Source: Leucobacter exalbidus (GTDB lineage Bacteria; Actinomycetota; Actinomycetes; Actinomycetales; Microbacteriaceae). From it: a stretch of DNA of 64,000 nucleotides. The position numbers were made by a program, and so were the translations under genes. The notes under the pieces are model-generated. The model was not told where the DNA came from. It ran no database searches and saw only the letters and a list, made by a program, of their open reading frames with translations. Below, piece after piece: positions 7,274-17,500 of the stretch. The stretch is taken from assembly GCF_017834145.1 (NCBI RefSeq), contig NZ_JAFIDA010000001.1:868001-932000 (forward strand), written 5' to 3'. Every line of letters begins with the position of its first letter. The stretch's first letter is position 1.

Positions 7274-10200
7274 TTAGCTAATTACGGCGATCAGGTCACC
7301 CGAGTCGACGCCGCGCGTGCCGGTGAAGGCGAGACGCTCGATCGTACCAGCGGCGGTCGCCGTGATGGCGGCCTCCATCTTCATCGCCTCAATGGTGGCG
7401 ACGGGCTGGCCGATCTCGACCGTGTCACCGACCGCAACGTTCACCGTGACGGTGCCCGAGAAGGGTGCCGCAGTGTGGCCCGGGTTGGTGCGGTCAGCAC
7501 GCTCGGCAGCCGGAGTATCAACCGCGACCGATTCGTCCTTCACGTAGACCTGGCGCAGCTGGCCGTTCTGGCGCACCATAACGGTACGAACGCCCTTGTC
7601 ATCGGCCTCACCGATGGCTTCGAGACCCACGTACAGGCGCACACCGTGCGACAGATCGAAGGTGCGCTCATTGCCTGATTCGAGGCCGTAGAGGTAGTCA
7701 GAGGTGTCGAGCACCGACAGATCGCCGTACTTCTCGCGCGACTCCTCGTACTGCTTCGTGGGCGCGGGGAACAGCAGGCGGTTCAGCGCCGCCTGGCGAT
7801 CAAGGCCAGGCACCTGCAGCAGCGCCTCATCCTCGGCCGTCAGCTCAGCGATTTCACGCGTTGCGGGGCGACCGGCGAGCACCTTCGAGCGGAAGGGCTC
7901 GGGCCAGCCACCGGGAATTTCGCCCAGCTCGCCGGCCAAGAAGCCCACCACTGAATCGGGTACGTCGTACGAACCGGGGTTCGCCTCGAAGTCTGCCGGG
8001 TCGGCGTCAACCGCTGCGAGGTGCAGGGCGAGGTCACCGACGACCTTCGACGACGGGGTCACCTTAGGGATGCGGCCCAGAATGCGGTCGGCCGCCGCGT
8101 ACATGTCTTCGATCTTCTCGAAGTTGTCGGCGAGGCCCAGCGCGATGGCCTGCTGGCGCAGGTTCGAGAGCTGACCGCCGGGGATCTCGTGCGTGTACAC
8201 GCGACCCGTCGGCGAGGGCAGCCCCGACTCGAAGGGCTTGTACAGGGCGCGCACCGAGTCCCAGTAGGGCTCGAGTGCGTACACTGCGTCCTGCGAGATG
8301 CCGGTGTCGCGCTCGGTGTCGGCAAGCGCCGCCACGAGCGCCGACATTGACGGCTGGCTCGTGGTGCCCGACATCGGGGCTGAGGCGACGTCGACGGCAT
8401 CGACCCCGGCCTCTGCCGCAGCGAGCAGCGTCGCGAGCTGGCCACCAGGCGTGTCGTGGGTGTGCAGGTGCACGGGCAGGTCAAAGCGTTCGCGCAGCGC
8501 GGTCACGAGCGTCTTGGCGGCCTGCGGGCGCAACAGGCCCGCCATGTCCTTGATCGCGATGACGTGCGCGCCAGCGGCCACGATTTCGTCGGCGAGACGC
8601 AGGTAGTAATCGAGCGTGTACTTGTTCTCTGCGGGGCTCGCGAGGTTGCCGGTGTACGCCATGGCGACCTCGGCGACAGCGGTGCCGGTCTCGCGCACCG
8701 CGTCAATGGCGACGCGCATCTGGTTGACGTCGTTGAGCGCGTCAAAGATACGAAATACGTCAACGCCGGTCGCAGCGGCCTCGGCAACGAAGCCGCGTGC
8801 GACGTTGGCGGGGTACGGCGTGTAGCCGACCGTGTTCTGGCCGCGCAGCAGCATCTGGATGGGAATGTTGGGCATGGCCGCGCGCAGCGTGGCGAGGCGC
8901 TCCCAGGGGTCTTCGCCGAGGAAGCGCAGCGCGACGTCATACGTCGCACCGCCCCAGGCCTCAACCGACCACAGCTCGGGCGTCGCGCGAGCAACGTACG
9001 GCGCAACGCGGGCCAGATCGCGGGTACGCACGCGGGTCGCGAGCAGGCTCTGGTGCGCATCGCGGAACGTGGTCTCGGTGACCGCGAGGGCCTTCTGCTC
9101 ACGCAGGGCCTTCGCGTACGCATCGGGGCCAAGCTCGAGCAACCGCTGGCGAGCGCCTGCGGGGGCGGGCTGCGAAATATCGATCTTCGGCAGCTTCGAT
9201 CCCGGATCAACGTGTACCGGGCGCGGGCCGTTGGGCTGGTTCACCGTGACGTTGGCAACGTGCTGTAGCAGGCGCGTGGCACGGTCCTTGGGCTTGTTCA
9301 TGGCGAGCAGTTCGGGCCGCTCACCGATGAACGCGGTCGACACATCACCGGCCTGGAAGGCCTCATCGGCGAGCACGGCCTGCAAGAACGGGATGTTCGT
9401 GGAGACGCCGCGAATTCTGAACTCGGCGAGCGCGCGGCGCTCGCGGGCAACTGCGTCAGCGAACGTGCGGCCACGGCAGGTGAGCTTGGCGAGCATCGAG
9501 TCGAAGTGGGGGCTGATCTGTGCACCCACGTCGATCGTGCCGCCGTCGAGGCGTACGCCGCCACCGCCCGGTGAACGGTAGGCCGAGATACGGCCGAGGT
9601 CAGGGCGGAACCCGTTTGCGGGGTCTTCGGTGGTGATGCGGCACTGCAGAGCCACGCCGCGCAGCTGAATGCGATCCTGCGTCAGCTCGAGCTCCTCGAG
9701 CGTAGAGCCCGAGGCGATCAGCATCTGTGCGCGCACGAGGTCAACATCGGTGACCTCTTCGGTCACGGTGTGCTCCACCTGAATACGCGGGTTCATCTCG
9801 ATGAAGACGTGCTCGCCTGCGCGCTCACCCTCGGTGTCGAGCAAGAACTCAACGGTGCCGGCGTTCTCGTACCCGATCGACTTCGCGAACGCGATCGCGT
9901 CGCGCGTGAGTTCGTCACGCTTAGCCTGAGACAGGTTGGGCGCCGGGGCAATCTCAACGACCTTCTGGTGGCGTCGCTGCACCGAGCAGTCACGCTCGAA
10001 CAGGTGCACGGTGGCACCGGTGCTGTCGGCGAGGATCTGCACCTCGATGTGGCGGGGGCGCAGCACGGCCTGCTCGATGAACATCGTGCCGTCACCGAAT
10101 GCGTTTTCGGCCTCGTGCATGGCCGATACCAGCGCCTCGCGCAGATCTTCTTCGCGTTCCACGCGGCGCATGCCGCGCCCGCCGCCCCCGGCGACCGCCT

Positions 10201-10672
10201 TCGCGAACAGCGGGAAACCGATTTCGCGGCCACCGGCGATCAGCTCGTCAAGATCGGTGGAGGGAGGGGTCGACTTCAGTACGGGAACGCCAGCGGCGAT
10301 CGCGTGCTTCTTCGCCGCTACCTTGTTACCGGCCATTTCAAGTGCCAGGCGGCCCGGGCCGATGAAGCGAATACCGGCGGCGTCTGCGGCCGCGGCAAGC
10401 TCGGGGTTCTCAGAGAGGAAACCGTAACCGGGGTAAATCGCGTCTGCGCCCGATTCCTTCGCGACGCGCACAATCTCATCAACGTTCAAGTACGCCCGCA
10501 CCGGGTGGCCGACCTCACCAATAAGGTAAGCCTCGTCTGCCTTAAGCCGGTGAAGCGAGTTGCGGTCTTCGTAAGGGAAGACGGCAACCGTGAGCGCACC
10601 CAATTCATGTGCAGCTCGAAACGCGCGGATCGCGATTTCACCTCGGTTGGCGACAAGTACCTTTTTGAACAT
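7274..10672 (-). CDS. pyc: pyruvate carboxylase
   Basis: The 1132-residue single-chain enzyme carboxylates pyruvate to oxaloacetate (anaplerosis). In order it has a biotin carboxylase domain (from VLVANRGEIAIRAFRA to about residue 450), a carboxyltransferase TIM barrel from about 520 with HLHTHDTPGG in the metal-binding region, a PYC_OADA middle domain, and a C-terminal biotinyl domain with Lys1098 in EAMKMEA. ATG 10672 follows GAGGAG at 8 nt. The spacer to parA contains a perfect TTGATATCAA palindrome at 10730-10739, about 60 bp upstream, that could be an operator. It is transcribed toward def with an 8-nt zone around the def start. Confidence 0.97.
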   Translation of the reverse strand: MFKKVLVANRGEIAIRAFRAAHELGALTVAVFPYEDRNSLHRLKADEAYLIGEVGHPVRAYLNVDEIVRVAKESGADAIYPGYGFLSENPELAAAADAAGIRFIGPGRLALEMAGNKVAAKKHAIAAGVPVLKSTPPSTDLDELIAGGREIGFPLFAKAVAGGGGRGMRRVEREEDLREALVSAMHEAENAFGDGTMFIEQAVLRPRHIEVQILADSTGATVHLFERDCSVQRRHQKVVEIAPAPNLSQAKRDELTRDAIAFAKSIGYENAGTVEFLLDTEGERAGEHVFIEMNPRIQVEHTVTEEVTDVDLVRAQMLIASGSTLEELELTQDRIQLRGVALQCRITTEDPANGFRPDLGRISAYRSPGGGGVRLDGGTIDVGAQISPHFDSMLAKLTCRGRTFADAVARERRALAEFRIRGVSTNIPFLQAVLADEAFQAGDVSTAFIGERPELLAMNKPKDRATRLLQHVANVTVNQPNGPRPVHVDPGSKLPKIDISQPAPAGARQRLLELGPDAYAKALREQKALAVTETTFRDAHQSLLATRVRTRDLARVAPYVARATPELWSVEAWGGATYDVALRFLGEDPWERLATLRAAMPNIPIQMLLRGQNTVGYTPYPANVARGFVAEAAATGVDVFRIFDALNDVNQMRVAIDAVRETGTAVAEVAMAYTGNLASPAENKYTLDYYLRLADEIVAAGAHVIAIKDMAGLLRPQAAKTLVTALRERFDLPVHLHTHDTPGGQLATLLAAAEAGVDAVDVASAPMSGTTSQPSMSALVAALADTERDTGISQDAVYALEPYWDSVRALYKPFESGLPSPTGRVYTHEIPGGQLSNLRQQAIALGLADNFEKIEDMYAAADRILGRIPKVTPSSKVVGDLALHLAAVDADPADFEANPGSYDVPDSVVGFLAGELGEIPGGWPEPFRSKVLAGRPATREIAELTAEDEALLQVPGLDRQAALNRLLFPAPTKQYEESREKYGDLSVLDTSDYLYGLESGNERTFDLSHGVRLYVGLEAIGEADDKGVRTVMVRQNGQLRQVYVKDESVAVDTPAAERADRTNPGHTAAPFSGTVTVNVAVGDTVEIGQPVATIEAMKMEAAITATAAGTIERLAFTGTRGVDSGDLIAVIS

Positions 10673-10849
10673 ACGAAAAACTCCTCTGTTTCATCACTGC
10701 ATCTCGGCTGCCCAGGCCCGTGAACTTGTTTGATATCAAGATACATGCTTCGCCCACTTCTCCAAGCATTTGACGGTTCTACCGAGTGCCGCACCCCCAA
10801 AATCGGGGCACGCCGCAGAATCTTCGGCCCGCTCCCCAGGCTGATCGAC

Positions 10850-10855
10850 TACACT
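10850..10855 (+). promoter_or_regulatory. -10 box of leaderless parA transcript
   Basis: TACACT lies 6 nt before GTG 10862, with no ribosome-binding site between. It supports the internal GTG as start rather than the upstream frame opening at 10730. Confidence 0.55.
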
Positions 10856-10861
10856 CGGAAC

Positions 10862-11662
10862 GTGCATGTTTTGAGTGTGAGCTCCCTAAAGGGCGGCGTC
10901 GGTAAGACCACAGTGACGCTCGGCCTCGCTTCTGCTGCGTTCTCGCGCGGCCTACGGACCCTGGTGGTTGATTTCGATCCCCAATCCGATGTGTCGACGG
11001 GCCTGGCGGTCAACCCCGAGGGGTTCGCCAGCGTTGCAGACGTCCTCGAGGGACCCAAAGAGAAAACTGTGCGCGCCGCAATCGCGCACAGCGGCTGGTC
11101 CGATTACCACGAGGGCGGCGTCATCGACCTCATGGTCGGCAGCCCCTCCTCCATCAACTTTGACGGGCCGCACCCGTCGACGCGCGATATCTGGAAGCTT
11201 GAAGAAGCCCTCGCAATCCTCGAGAGCGAGTACGACCTCGTGCTCATCGACTGCGCGCCTTCGCTGAACGCCCTCACGCGCACCGCGTGGGCCGCCAGCG
11301 ACCGCGTATTGGTCGTCGCCGAGCCCAGCCTGTTCGCCGTGGCCGCCACCGACCGTGCGCTGCGCGCGATTGAAGAGATCCGGCGCGGCGTCAGCCCCCG
11401 CCTGCAGCCCCTGGGCATTCTCATCAACCGCACGCAGCCGTCGTCGCCCGAGCACCAGTTCCGCATTCGCGAGCTGCGCGAGATGTTTGGCCCCCTCGTG
11501 CTGAACCCTCAGCTGCCCGAGCGCCCCTCACTGCAGCAGGCACAGGGTGCGGCGAAGCCCGTGCACATGTGGCCGGGCGAGGCCTCGCAAGAGATGGCCG
11601 CCAACTTCGACACCATTCTCGATCGCGTGCTGCGCTCAGCCAGCATGAGCTCCGACCGGTAG
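10862..11662 (+). CDS. ParA/Soj-family ATPase
   Basis: The 266-residue protein carries the deviant Walker A motif KGGVGKTT at residues 10-17, a VVDFDPQ Walker A' segment, and LVLIDCAPS as Walker B. It is therefore a ParA/MinD-type ATPase that dimerises on DNA or another surface. No parB lies beside it and the chromosomal ParA normally sits with parB near the origin, so this is probably an orphan positioning ATPase. The start is GTG 10862, supported by a leaderless -10 box. It converges on the MerR/FtsR/GarA cluster, with a strong bidirectional terminator between. Confidence 0.9.
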   Translation: MHVLSVSSLKGGVGKTTVTLGLASAAFSRGLRTLVVDFDPQSDVSTGLAVNPEGFASVADVLEGPKEKTVRAAIAHSGWSDYHEGGVIDLMVGSPSSINFDGPHPSTRDIWKLEEALAILESEYDLVLIDCAPSLNALTRTAWAASDRVLVVAEPSLFAVAATDRALRAIEEIRRGVSPRLQPLGILINRTQPSSPEHQFRIRELREMFGPLVLNPQLPERPSLQQAQGAAKPVHMWPGEASQEMAANFDTILDRVLRSASMSSDR

Positions 11663-11677
11663 TCCTCTCAGCACAAT

Positions 11678-11724
11678 AAAACCCCCGCTGGTTTTCGTTA
11701 CGACGAAAGCCAGCGGGGGTTTTT
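11678..11724. terminator. bidirectional rho-independent terminator between parA and merR
   Basis: Two 21-nt arms (aaaacccccgctggttttcg... and its complement with one mismatch) surround a TACG loop. An A-run on the left and a T-run on the right serve both converging genes. Confidence 0.92.
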
Positions 11725-11738
11725 AGTGCGCGAGGCGC

Positions 11739-12311
11739 TTAGGAAATCTTCTTCTTCGCGGTGCGGCGGTGCGCGAGCTCGTCGACGCCATCGGCCTCGC
11801 CCACTTCGCGGTGCTCGTCCATGCTGACGAGGGAGTTCTCGACCTCGCGCAGCACCTTACCCACGGCGATGCCAAACACGCCCTGCCCGCGGCTCACCAG
11901 GTCGATGACCTCGTCGCTTGAGGTGCACAGGTAAACGCTGGCGCCGTCGCTCATGAGGGTGGTCTGTGACAGGTCGCGCACGCCGGCCTCGTGCAGCTGC
12001 GCGATGGCCGTGCGAATCTGCTGCAGCGAGATGCCTGTATCGAGCAGTCGCTTCACGAGCTTCAGTACGAGAATGTCGCGGAAGCCGTAGAGCCGCTGTG
12101 AGCCCGACCCCTTGGCGCCGCGCACCGTGGGCTCAACCAGCCCGGTACGTGCCCAGTAGTCAAGCTGACGGTAGCTGATGCCCGCGGCACGAGCCGCAGT
12201 GTTGCCCTTGTACCCGTTCAGGTTGGGGTGCGTCAGACCGTCGAACGAGGGAGAGTCTTGCGCGATCGAGCTTGGCTGCGCGTCAGTAGCACGCGGCTCA
12301 GTGTTCTCCAT
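11739..12311 (-). CDS. MerR-family transcriptional regulator (Rv1830-like)
   Basis: The 190-residue protein has an N-terminal MerR helix-turn-helix (residues about 36-105, ARAAGISYRQLDYWARTGLVEP...SGSQRLYGFRDILVLKLVKRLLDTG) and a C-terminal effector region with no cysteine sensor site. It resembles mycobacterial Rv1830, which also lies next to the GarA/FtsR genes. ATG 12311 is chosen over an in-frame start at 12329 because AAAGGGA ends 4 nt upstream of it. A GGCGCAG/CTGCGCC hairpin (12336-12353) lies in the leader. It ends with a Lys-rich tail (RRTAKKKIS). Confidence 0.88.
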   Translation of the reverse strand: MENTEPRATDAQPSSIAQDSPSFDGLTHPNLNGYKGNTAARAAGISYRQLDYWARTGLVEPTVRGAKGSGSQRLYGFRDILVLKLVKRLLDTGISLQQIRTAIAQLHEAGVRDLSQTTLMSDGASVYLCTSSDEVIDLVSRGQGVFGIAVGKVLREVENSLVSMDEHREVGEADGVDELAHRRTAKKKIS

Positions 12312-12335
12312 CACGTCCCTTTCCCCCATCTCAGT

Positions 12336-12353
12336 GGCGCAGAAAACTGCGCC
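12336..12353. promoter_or_regulatory. leader hairpin upstream of merR
   Basis: GGCGCAG-AAAA-CTGCGCC forms a 7-bp stem with a 4-nt loop on either strand. On the minus strand it falls just before the ribosome-binding site of the MerR gene and could tune its translation. No function is known. Confidence 0.4.
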
Positions 12354-12470
12354 GAACTTACATAACGCTACCCACCAGACACCCCTGAAGCAACGACCGC
12401 CGCACCCCAGTTTGTGCGTGTCGAGCGTGACTGCAAAAAGAGTGTTGATTTCGTGCGGAAACAGGGCCGG

Positions 12471-13148
12471 TTATGCCGCGCCAAACCGCCGACGCAACAC
12501 GCCGGAGCGCACCGTTTCGAGGTGCGCAGCGAGCTCGAGCGAGTCTTCGAGGCCCTGAGGCGTGGAGGTTTTTATGCCGCGGCTCGCCACGGCGTGGGCG
12601 ATCAGCTCGGCCTCGCGTTCGGCGGCCACGCGCAGCGCACGCAGGTGCTGCGGGGTGATGCCCTGCTCGGCGAGGTGCAGCAGCGAGGTGAGCTGCGCGG
12701 CAGCTTCACGCGGAAACACTTCAACGGCCGGCATCAGGCCGGCCGCGACGGCCTCGCCCAAGAATCGGTTCGAGGCGCCGGTAATGCGGCACAGCTCTTG
12801 GCCGCTCAGTAGGCGGTGCGGGGTCAAGATGCTCGAGACGCTGCGCGGGGCAGCGCCAGGGATCACCGGATCGCGCCCGGCATCAACCTCTTCGAGAACC
12901 TCAGCGATCACTTTCAGCGGCAGGTAGTGCTCGCGCTGCAGCTCGAGAATCATGCGCAGTCGTTCGACGTGTGACTGAGCGAACTTCCGATAACCAGATT
13001 TCGTGCGCGACGGCGTCACCAGGCCCTGCTCCTCGAGGAACCTCAGCTTTGATGGCGTGAGGTCTGAGAAGTCGTCGCGCAGCAGCTCAAGCACCTGACC
13101 GATGCTTAAGAGCTCGCGCGACGACTGCTCAGCCTGGGGTAATGCCAC
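12471..13148 (-). CDS. ftsR: transcriptional regulator FtsR (MerR family)
   Basis: The 225-residue MerR-type protein opens with LLSIGQVLELLRDDFSDLTPSKLRFLEEQGLVTPSRTKSGYR split over residues about 13-55, the signature of the actinobacterial FtsR (Rv1828) group that activates ftsZ in Corynebacterium. The C-terminal half (LTPHRLLSGQELCRITGAS...) is the typical effector-free dimer domain. It begins at GTG 13148, one nucleotide after the garA stop, so the pair is translationally coupled, as in most actinobacteria. Confidence 0.92.
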   Translation of the reverse strand: MALPQAEQSSRELLSIGQVLELLRDDFSDLTPSKLRFLEEQGLVTPSRTKSGYRKFAQSHVERLRMILELQREHYLPLKVIAEVLEEVDAGRDPVIPGAAPRSVSSILTPHRLLSGQELCRITGASNRFLGEAVAAGLMPAVEVFPREAAAQLTSLLHLAEQGITPQHLRALRVAAEREAELIAHAVASRGIKTSTPQGLEDSLELAAHLETVRSGVLRRRFGAA

Positions 13149-13149
13149 C

Positions 13150-13614
13150 CTACGCGCTCTCTACCAGGTCGAATCGCGAGGCGAAGAACGTGAAGCGGTA
13201 CTTGCCAATCTGCACTTCTGCGCCGTCATTCAGCGCGAGTTCGTGATCGATGCGTGAGCTATCGCAGAACGTACCGTTCAGCGAACCGAGGTCGACCACG
13301 CTGAACGCGGTGCCCTTGCGGCGAAATTCGGTGTGACGGCGCGACACGGTGACGTCGTCGAGGAAAATATCGACGGCGGGGTGGCGCCCTGCAACGGTGA
13401 CGTCGCGGTCGAGCAAGAAGCGCGCGCCCAGGTCGGGGCCGCGTCGCACAACCAGCAGCGCAGCGCCTGAGGGAAGCGCTTCGACTGCTTCGCGTTCGTC
13501 AACAGTGAGGTCTGTGGCATGGGCCCGAATCATGGCCCCCAGGTCGTCGCGAAACTGCTGAGTTGCACGCGCCTCAGTGTTGTCGGATCGCCGGGCATGA
13601 AATTCAGTGTTCAT
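13150..13614 (-). CDS. garA: FHA-domain regulator GarA/OdhI
   Basis: GarA/OdhI inhibits 2-oxoglutarate dehydrogenase and tunes glutamate metabolism, and is switched off when phosphorylated on an N-terminal Thr that then binds its own FHA domain. The 154-residue protein has a complete FHA domain (about 55-145) with the phosphothreonine-binding residues in AGRHPAVDIFLDDVTVSRRH and GSLNGTF. The N-terminal switch is altered: family members read ETTSVFRAD, whereas this one reads ARATQQFRDD, leaving a single Thr18 at the position of mycobacterial Thr22 and Ala17 at Thr21. It is followed directly by ftsR. Confidence 0.92.
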   Translation of the reverse strand: MNTEFHARRSDNTEARATQQFRDDLGAMIRAHATDLTVDEREAVEALPSGAALLVVRRGPDLGARFLLDRDVTVAGRHPAVDIFLDDVTVSRRHTEFRRKGTAFSVVDLGSLNGTFCDSSRIDHELALNDGAEVQIGKYRFTFFASRFDLVESA

Positions 13615-13747
13615 GTCCCACCTACTTCCAAACTCGTGACCTACGGGCTTCCGCCCCTTGTATTCTCTACGCTATCGCAGCTACCTAGGCTTATGCACGT
13701 CGCGAGGCCATATCTGTCACAAGAATCTGGCACCGCGCGTGGCGTGC

Positions 13748-15211
13748 CTACCGCGAGGCCTCGTGGCGCTCCAAGAAGGAGTACACCTCGTTCGCATCCA
13801 CGCCGGGAAATGTGCCCGTGGGAAGCGCGGCGAGGAGACTGGTGGGGGTGGCCGCTTCGGGCCAGGCCGCGCTTTCCCACTTACGGGTGAGTTCACCCGA
13901 GGCACGCTTGCAGCAGCGGTCGTCGGGGCAGTTTGAGCTGGTGCGGTGGGTGGTTTCGCGGCCGCGAAACCATTTCACGTCTTCAAATCTCACGCCAACG
14001 CTCACCGAGTACAGGCCCTCTTTTGCCTTCTCGAGGCGCGAGGTGCACCAGTAGGTGCCGCCGGCCGACATATCGGTGTACTGGTACCAGGGGTTGAACT
14101 GGTCGGGCTGCGTGAATACGGTGCGAGCCGTCCAATTGCGGCACACCGATGCACCTTCAAAGTTGCCGAGAGCGTCAGAGGGAAACCGCACCCCGTCGTT
14201 CTCGTACGCCTTGATCAGGGTGCCCGATTCGTGCGCCTTCATGAAGTGCACGCGCAGGTCGAGCTTCTCGGTGGCGAGGTTGGTGAAACGGTGCGCTGCC
14301 ATCTCGTATGAGACGCCGAAGGCATCGCGCAGGTCTTCCATTGAGATGTGCCGTTCTTGTTTGGCCCGCCGCAGTACGTCACCGGCCGCTCCCTCGGGCA
14401 AGAGCACCGCACCCGCGAGGTAGTTGGCTTCTACGCGCTGCCTCAAGAACTCACCGTAGCTGCCGGGTTCTTCGTGCCCGCACACCACCCCAGCGAGGGC
14501 CCGCAGCACGGGGGCGCGTGCGTCGCGCGAGGGCAGATTGGCGCTCAGATAGATGCGTCCGTTGCGCCGGTCGATGACCGAGCGTGTGGAGTGCGGAATA
14601 TCGGTGACGTAGTGCAGGCTAAACCCGAGCTTTTCGGCGATGTTTGAAATCGACTGCTGCGACACCGGTCCCCCGACGTACCCCACCGAATCGAGCAGCC
14701 CTGAGGCCGCACGTTCAAGATCAGGGTAGTAATTGCCCACCACGCGCATTTCACGGCGCAGCTCGGTGTTGGCACGCCGCGCCTCTTCGGGGGTCGCCGC
14801 ACGTTCACGGTGCAGCCGCTCCACTTCTTGGTGGAGGCCCTGCAGCGCCTTCAGTGTTTCGTCGCTCGTCGCTTTCGATACGCGAATGGGCGCGAGGCCG
14901 AGTGATTCGAACACGGCGCCGCGCTGGGCACGCTCGACCGCGATCTCGAGGGCGGCCCGCTCGCTCGGCGCTTCTTCGATGAGCAGCTCGTCGATGGTCG
15001 AGGAGAGTGCTTGGGCGATGGCGCGCAGCAGCGGCAGCTTGGGTTCGCGCTTCCCGTTTTCAATCGCCGAGAGCTGCGAGGGTGCCCGGTCTACCGCGGC
15101 GGCCAATTGCTCAAGGGTGAAGCCGAGCTCGATGCGGCGCTCACGCACGCGGCGCCCGAGGGTGAGGGCGTCGCCAGGTTCGACCGCGGTGTCGATGTCT
15201 GTCAGAGTCAT
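13748..15211 (-). CDS. ramB: RamB-type regulator of acetate/short-chain acyl metabolism (XRE-ScfR family)
   Basis: The 487-residue protein has an N-terminal Cro/CI-type helix-turn-helix (residues about 17-75, with LEQLAAAVDRAPSQLSAIENGKRE), a central IrrE/DUF955-like region without a clear HExxH, and the C-terminal domain of short-chain fatty-acyl regulators with a cysteine cluster (NCPDDRCCKRA). RamB of Corynebacterium and its MccR/PccR relatives control glyoxylate or methylcitrate genes. It diverges from aceB across a 149-bp spacer with an inverted repeat, the arrangement expected for direct control. ATG 15211 is used; an in-frame TTG at 15247 would intrude on the inverted repeat. Confidence 0.88.
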   Translation of the reverse strand: MTLTDIDTAVEPGDALTLGRRVRERRIELGFTLEQLAAAVDRAPSQLSAIENGKREPKLPLLRAIAQALSSTIDELLIEEAPSERAALEIAVERAQRGAVFESLGLAPIRVSKATSDETLKALQGLHQEVERLHRERAATPEEARRANTELRREMRVVGNYYPDLERAASGLLDSVGYVGGPVSQQSISNIAEKLGFSLHYVTDIPHSTRSVIDRRNGRIYLSANLPSRDARAPVLRALAGVVCGHEEPGSYGEFLRQRVEANYLAGAVLLPEGAAGDVLRRAKQERHISMEDLRDAFGVSYEMAAHRFTNLATEKLDLRVHFMKAHESGTLIKAYENDGVRFPSDALGNFEGASVCRNWTARTVFTQPDQFNPWYQYTDMSAGGTYWCTSRLEKAKEGLYSVSVGVRFEDVKWFRGRETTHRTSSNCPDDRCCKRASGELTRKWESAAWPEAATPTSLLAALPTGTFPGVDANEVYSFLERHEASR

Positions 15212-15242
15212 GCCCCCTATGGTGGCATCTCGCGATATTTCT

Positions 15243-15295
15243 AGCAAGCAGAAATACTGCGAATCTTCTCAACGCATTTCACGTTTCTGCTCGCT
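15243..15295. promoter_or_regulatory. inverted repeat in ramB-aceB spacer (candidate RamB operator)
   Basis: AGCAAGCAGAAA at 15243-15254 is repeated in inverse orientation as TTTCTGCTCGCT at 15284-15295, a 12-bp arm with one mismatch and a 29-bp gap. It lies between the divergent starts. The sequence does not match the published corynebacterial RamB box closely, so binding by RamB is inferred from position. Confidence 0.5.
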
Positions 15296-15360
15296 GATGG
15301 GACCCAGGATAGAACTACACCGCAAGATTCACCCTCGGGTCCAATCCATCAGGAGTCACC

Positions 15361-17034
<1,674 letters not shown>

Positions 17035-17044
17035 CCACCCGATC

Positions 17045-17092
17045 ATGCATCAGGCCCCAGCTACCTCGCGAGGTAGCTGGGGCCTGATGCAT
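17045..17092. terminator. 48-bp perfect loopless palindrome, probable bidirectional terminator
   Basis: Two 24-bp arms (left arm atgcatcaggccccagctac and four more bases) are exact complements with no spacer, centred between 17068 and 17069. It sits between the converging aceB and mnhG. There is no T-run after the stem, so termination strength is uncertain, but position and stability fit a shared terminator. Confidence 0.75.
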
Positions 17093-17113
17093 TGATCCGG
17101 ATCAGCGTGCGCC

Positions 17114-17500
17114 TTATCGGTACAGCGATTCGCTGCGTTCGATCGCGGGGCCGAGCTCGTCAATCACCATGGTGGCTTCGTCGACCTGCCCGGCACGGTA
17201 GGCGGCACGGCCGACCATGTGGGCCGCGATCGGGGCCGTCAGGCACTGGAATACGAACACCGGTACGAGCGCTGCCAGCGTCGCGAGGGAGCGCTCGTCG
17301 AGGGCGACTGCCGCGATCGTGAGCAGCAGGCCGAACACCTGCGGTTTGGTGGCGGCGTGCAGCCGGCTCAACGCATCAGGAAATCGCAGTAGCCCGATAC
17401 CGGCCGCCACCGACAACAGCGCAGCCAGCACCAAACACACCATCGCGGCGATGTCCATGATGTTCGCGAGCGGGCTGCCGTCACTGAGCAGTTCAGACAT
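17114..17500 (-). CDS. mnhG: Na+/H+ antiporter subunit G (MnhG/MrpG)
   Basis: Last gene of the Mrp operon. The 128-residue protein has three transmembrane helices, including the hallmark GIGLLRFPDALSRLHAATKPQ segment of PhaG/MnhG proteins. It is a small structural subunit of the hetero-oligomeric cation/proton antiporter in the cytoplasmic membrane. ATG 17500 overlaps the mnhF stop by 8 nt and is preceded by GGGGTG; an in-frame GTG lies at 17506. Its stop faces the palindromic terminator. Confidence 0.93.
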   Translation of the reverse strand: MSELLSDGSPLANIMDIAAMVCLVLAALLSVAAGIGLLRFPDALSRLHAATKPQVFGLLLTIAAVALDERSLATLAALVPVFVFQCLTAPIAAHMVGRAAYRAGQVDEATMVIDELGPAIERSESLYR

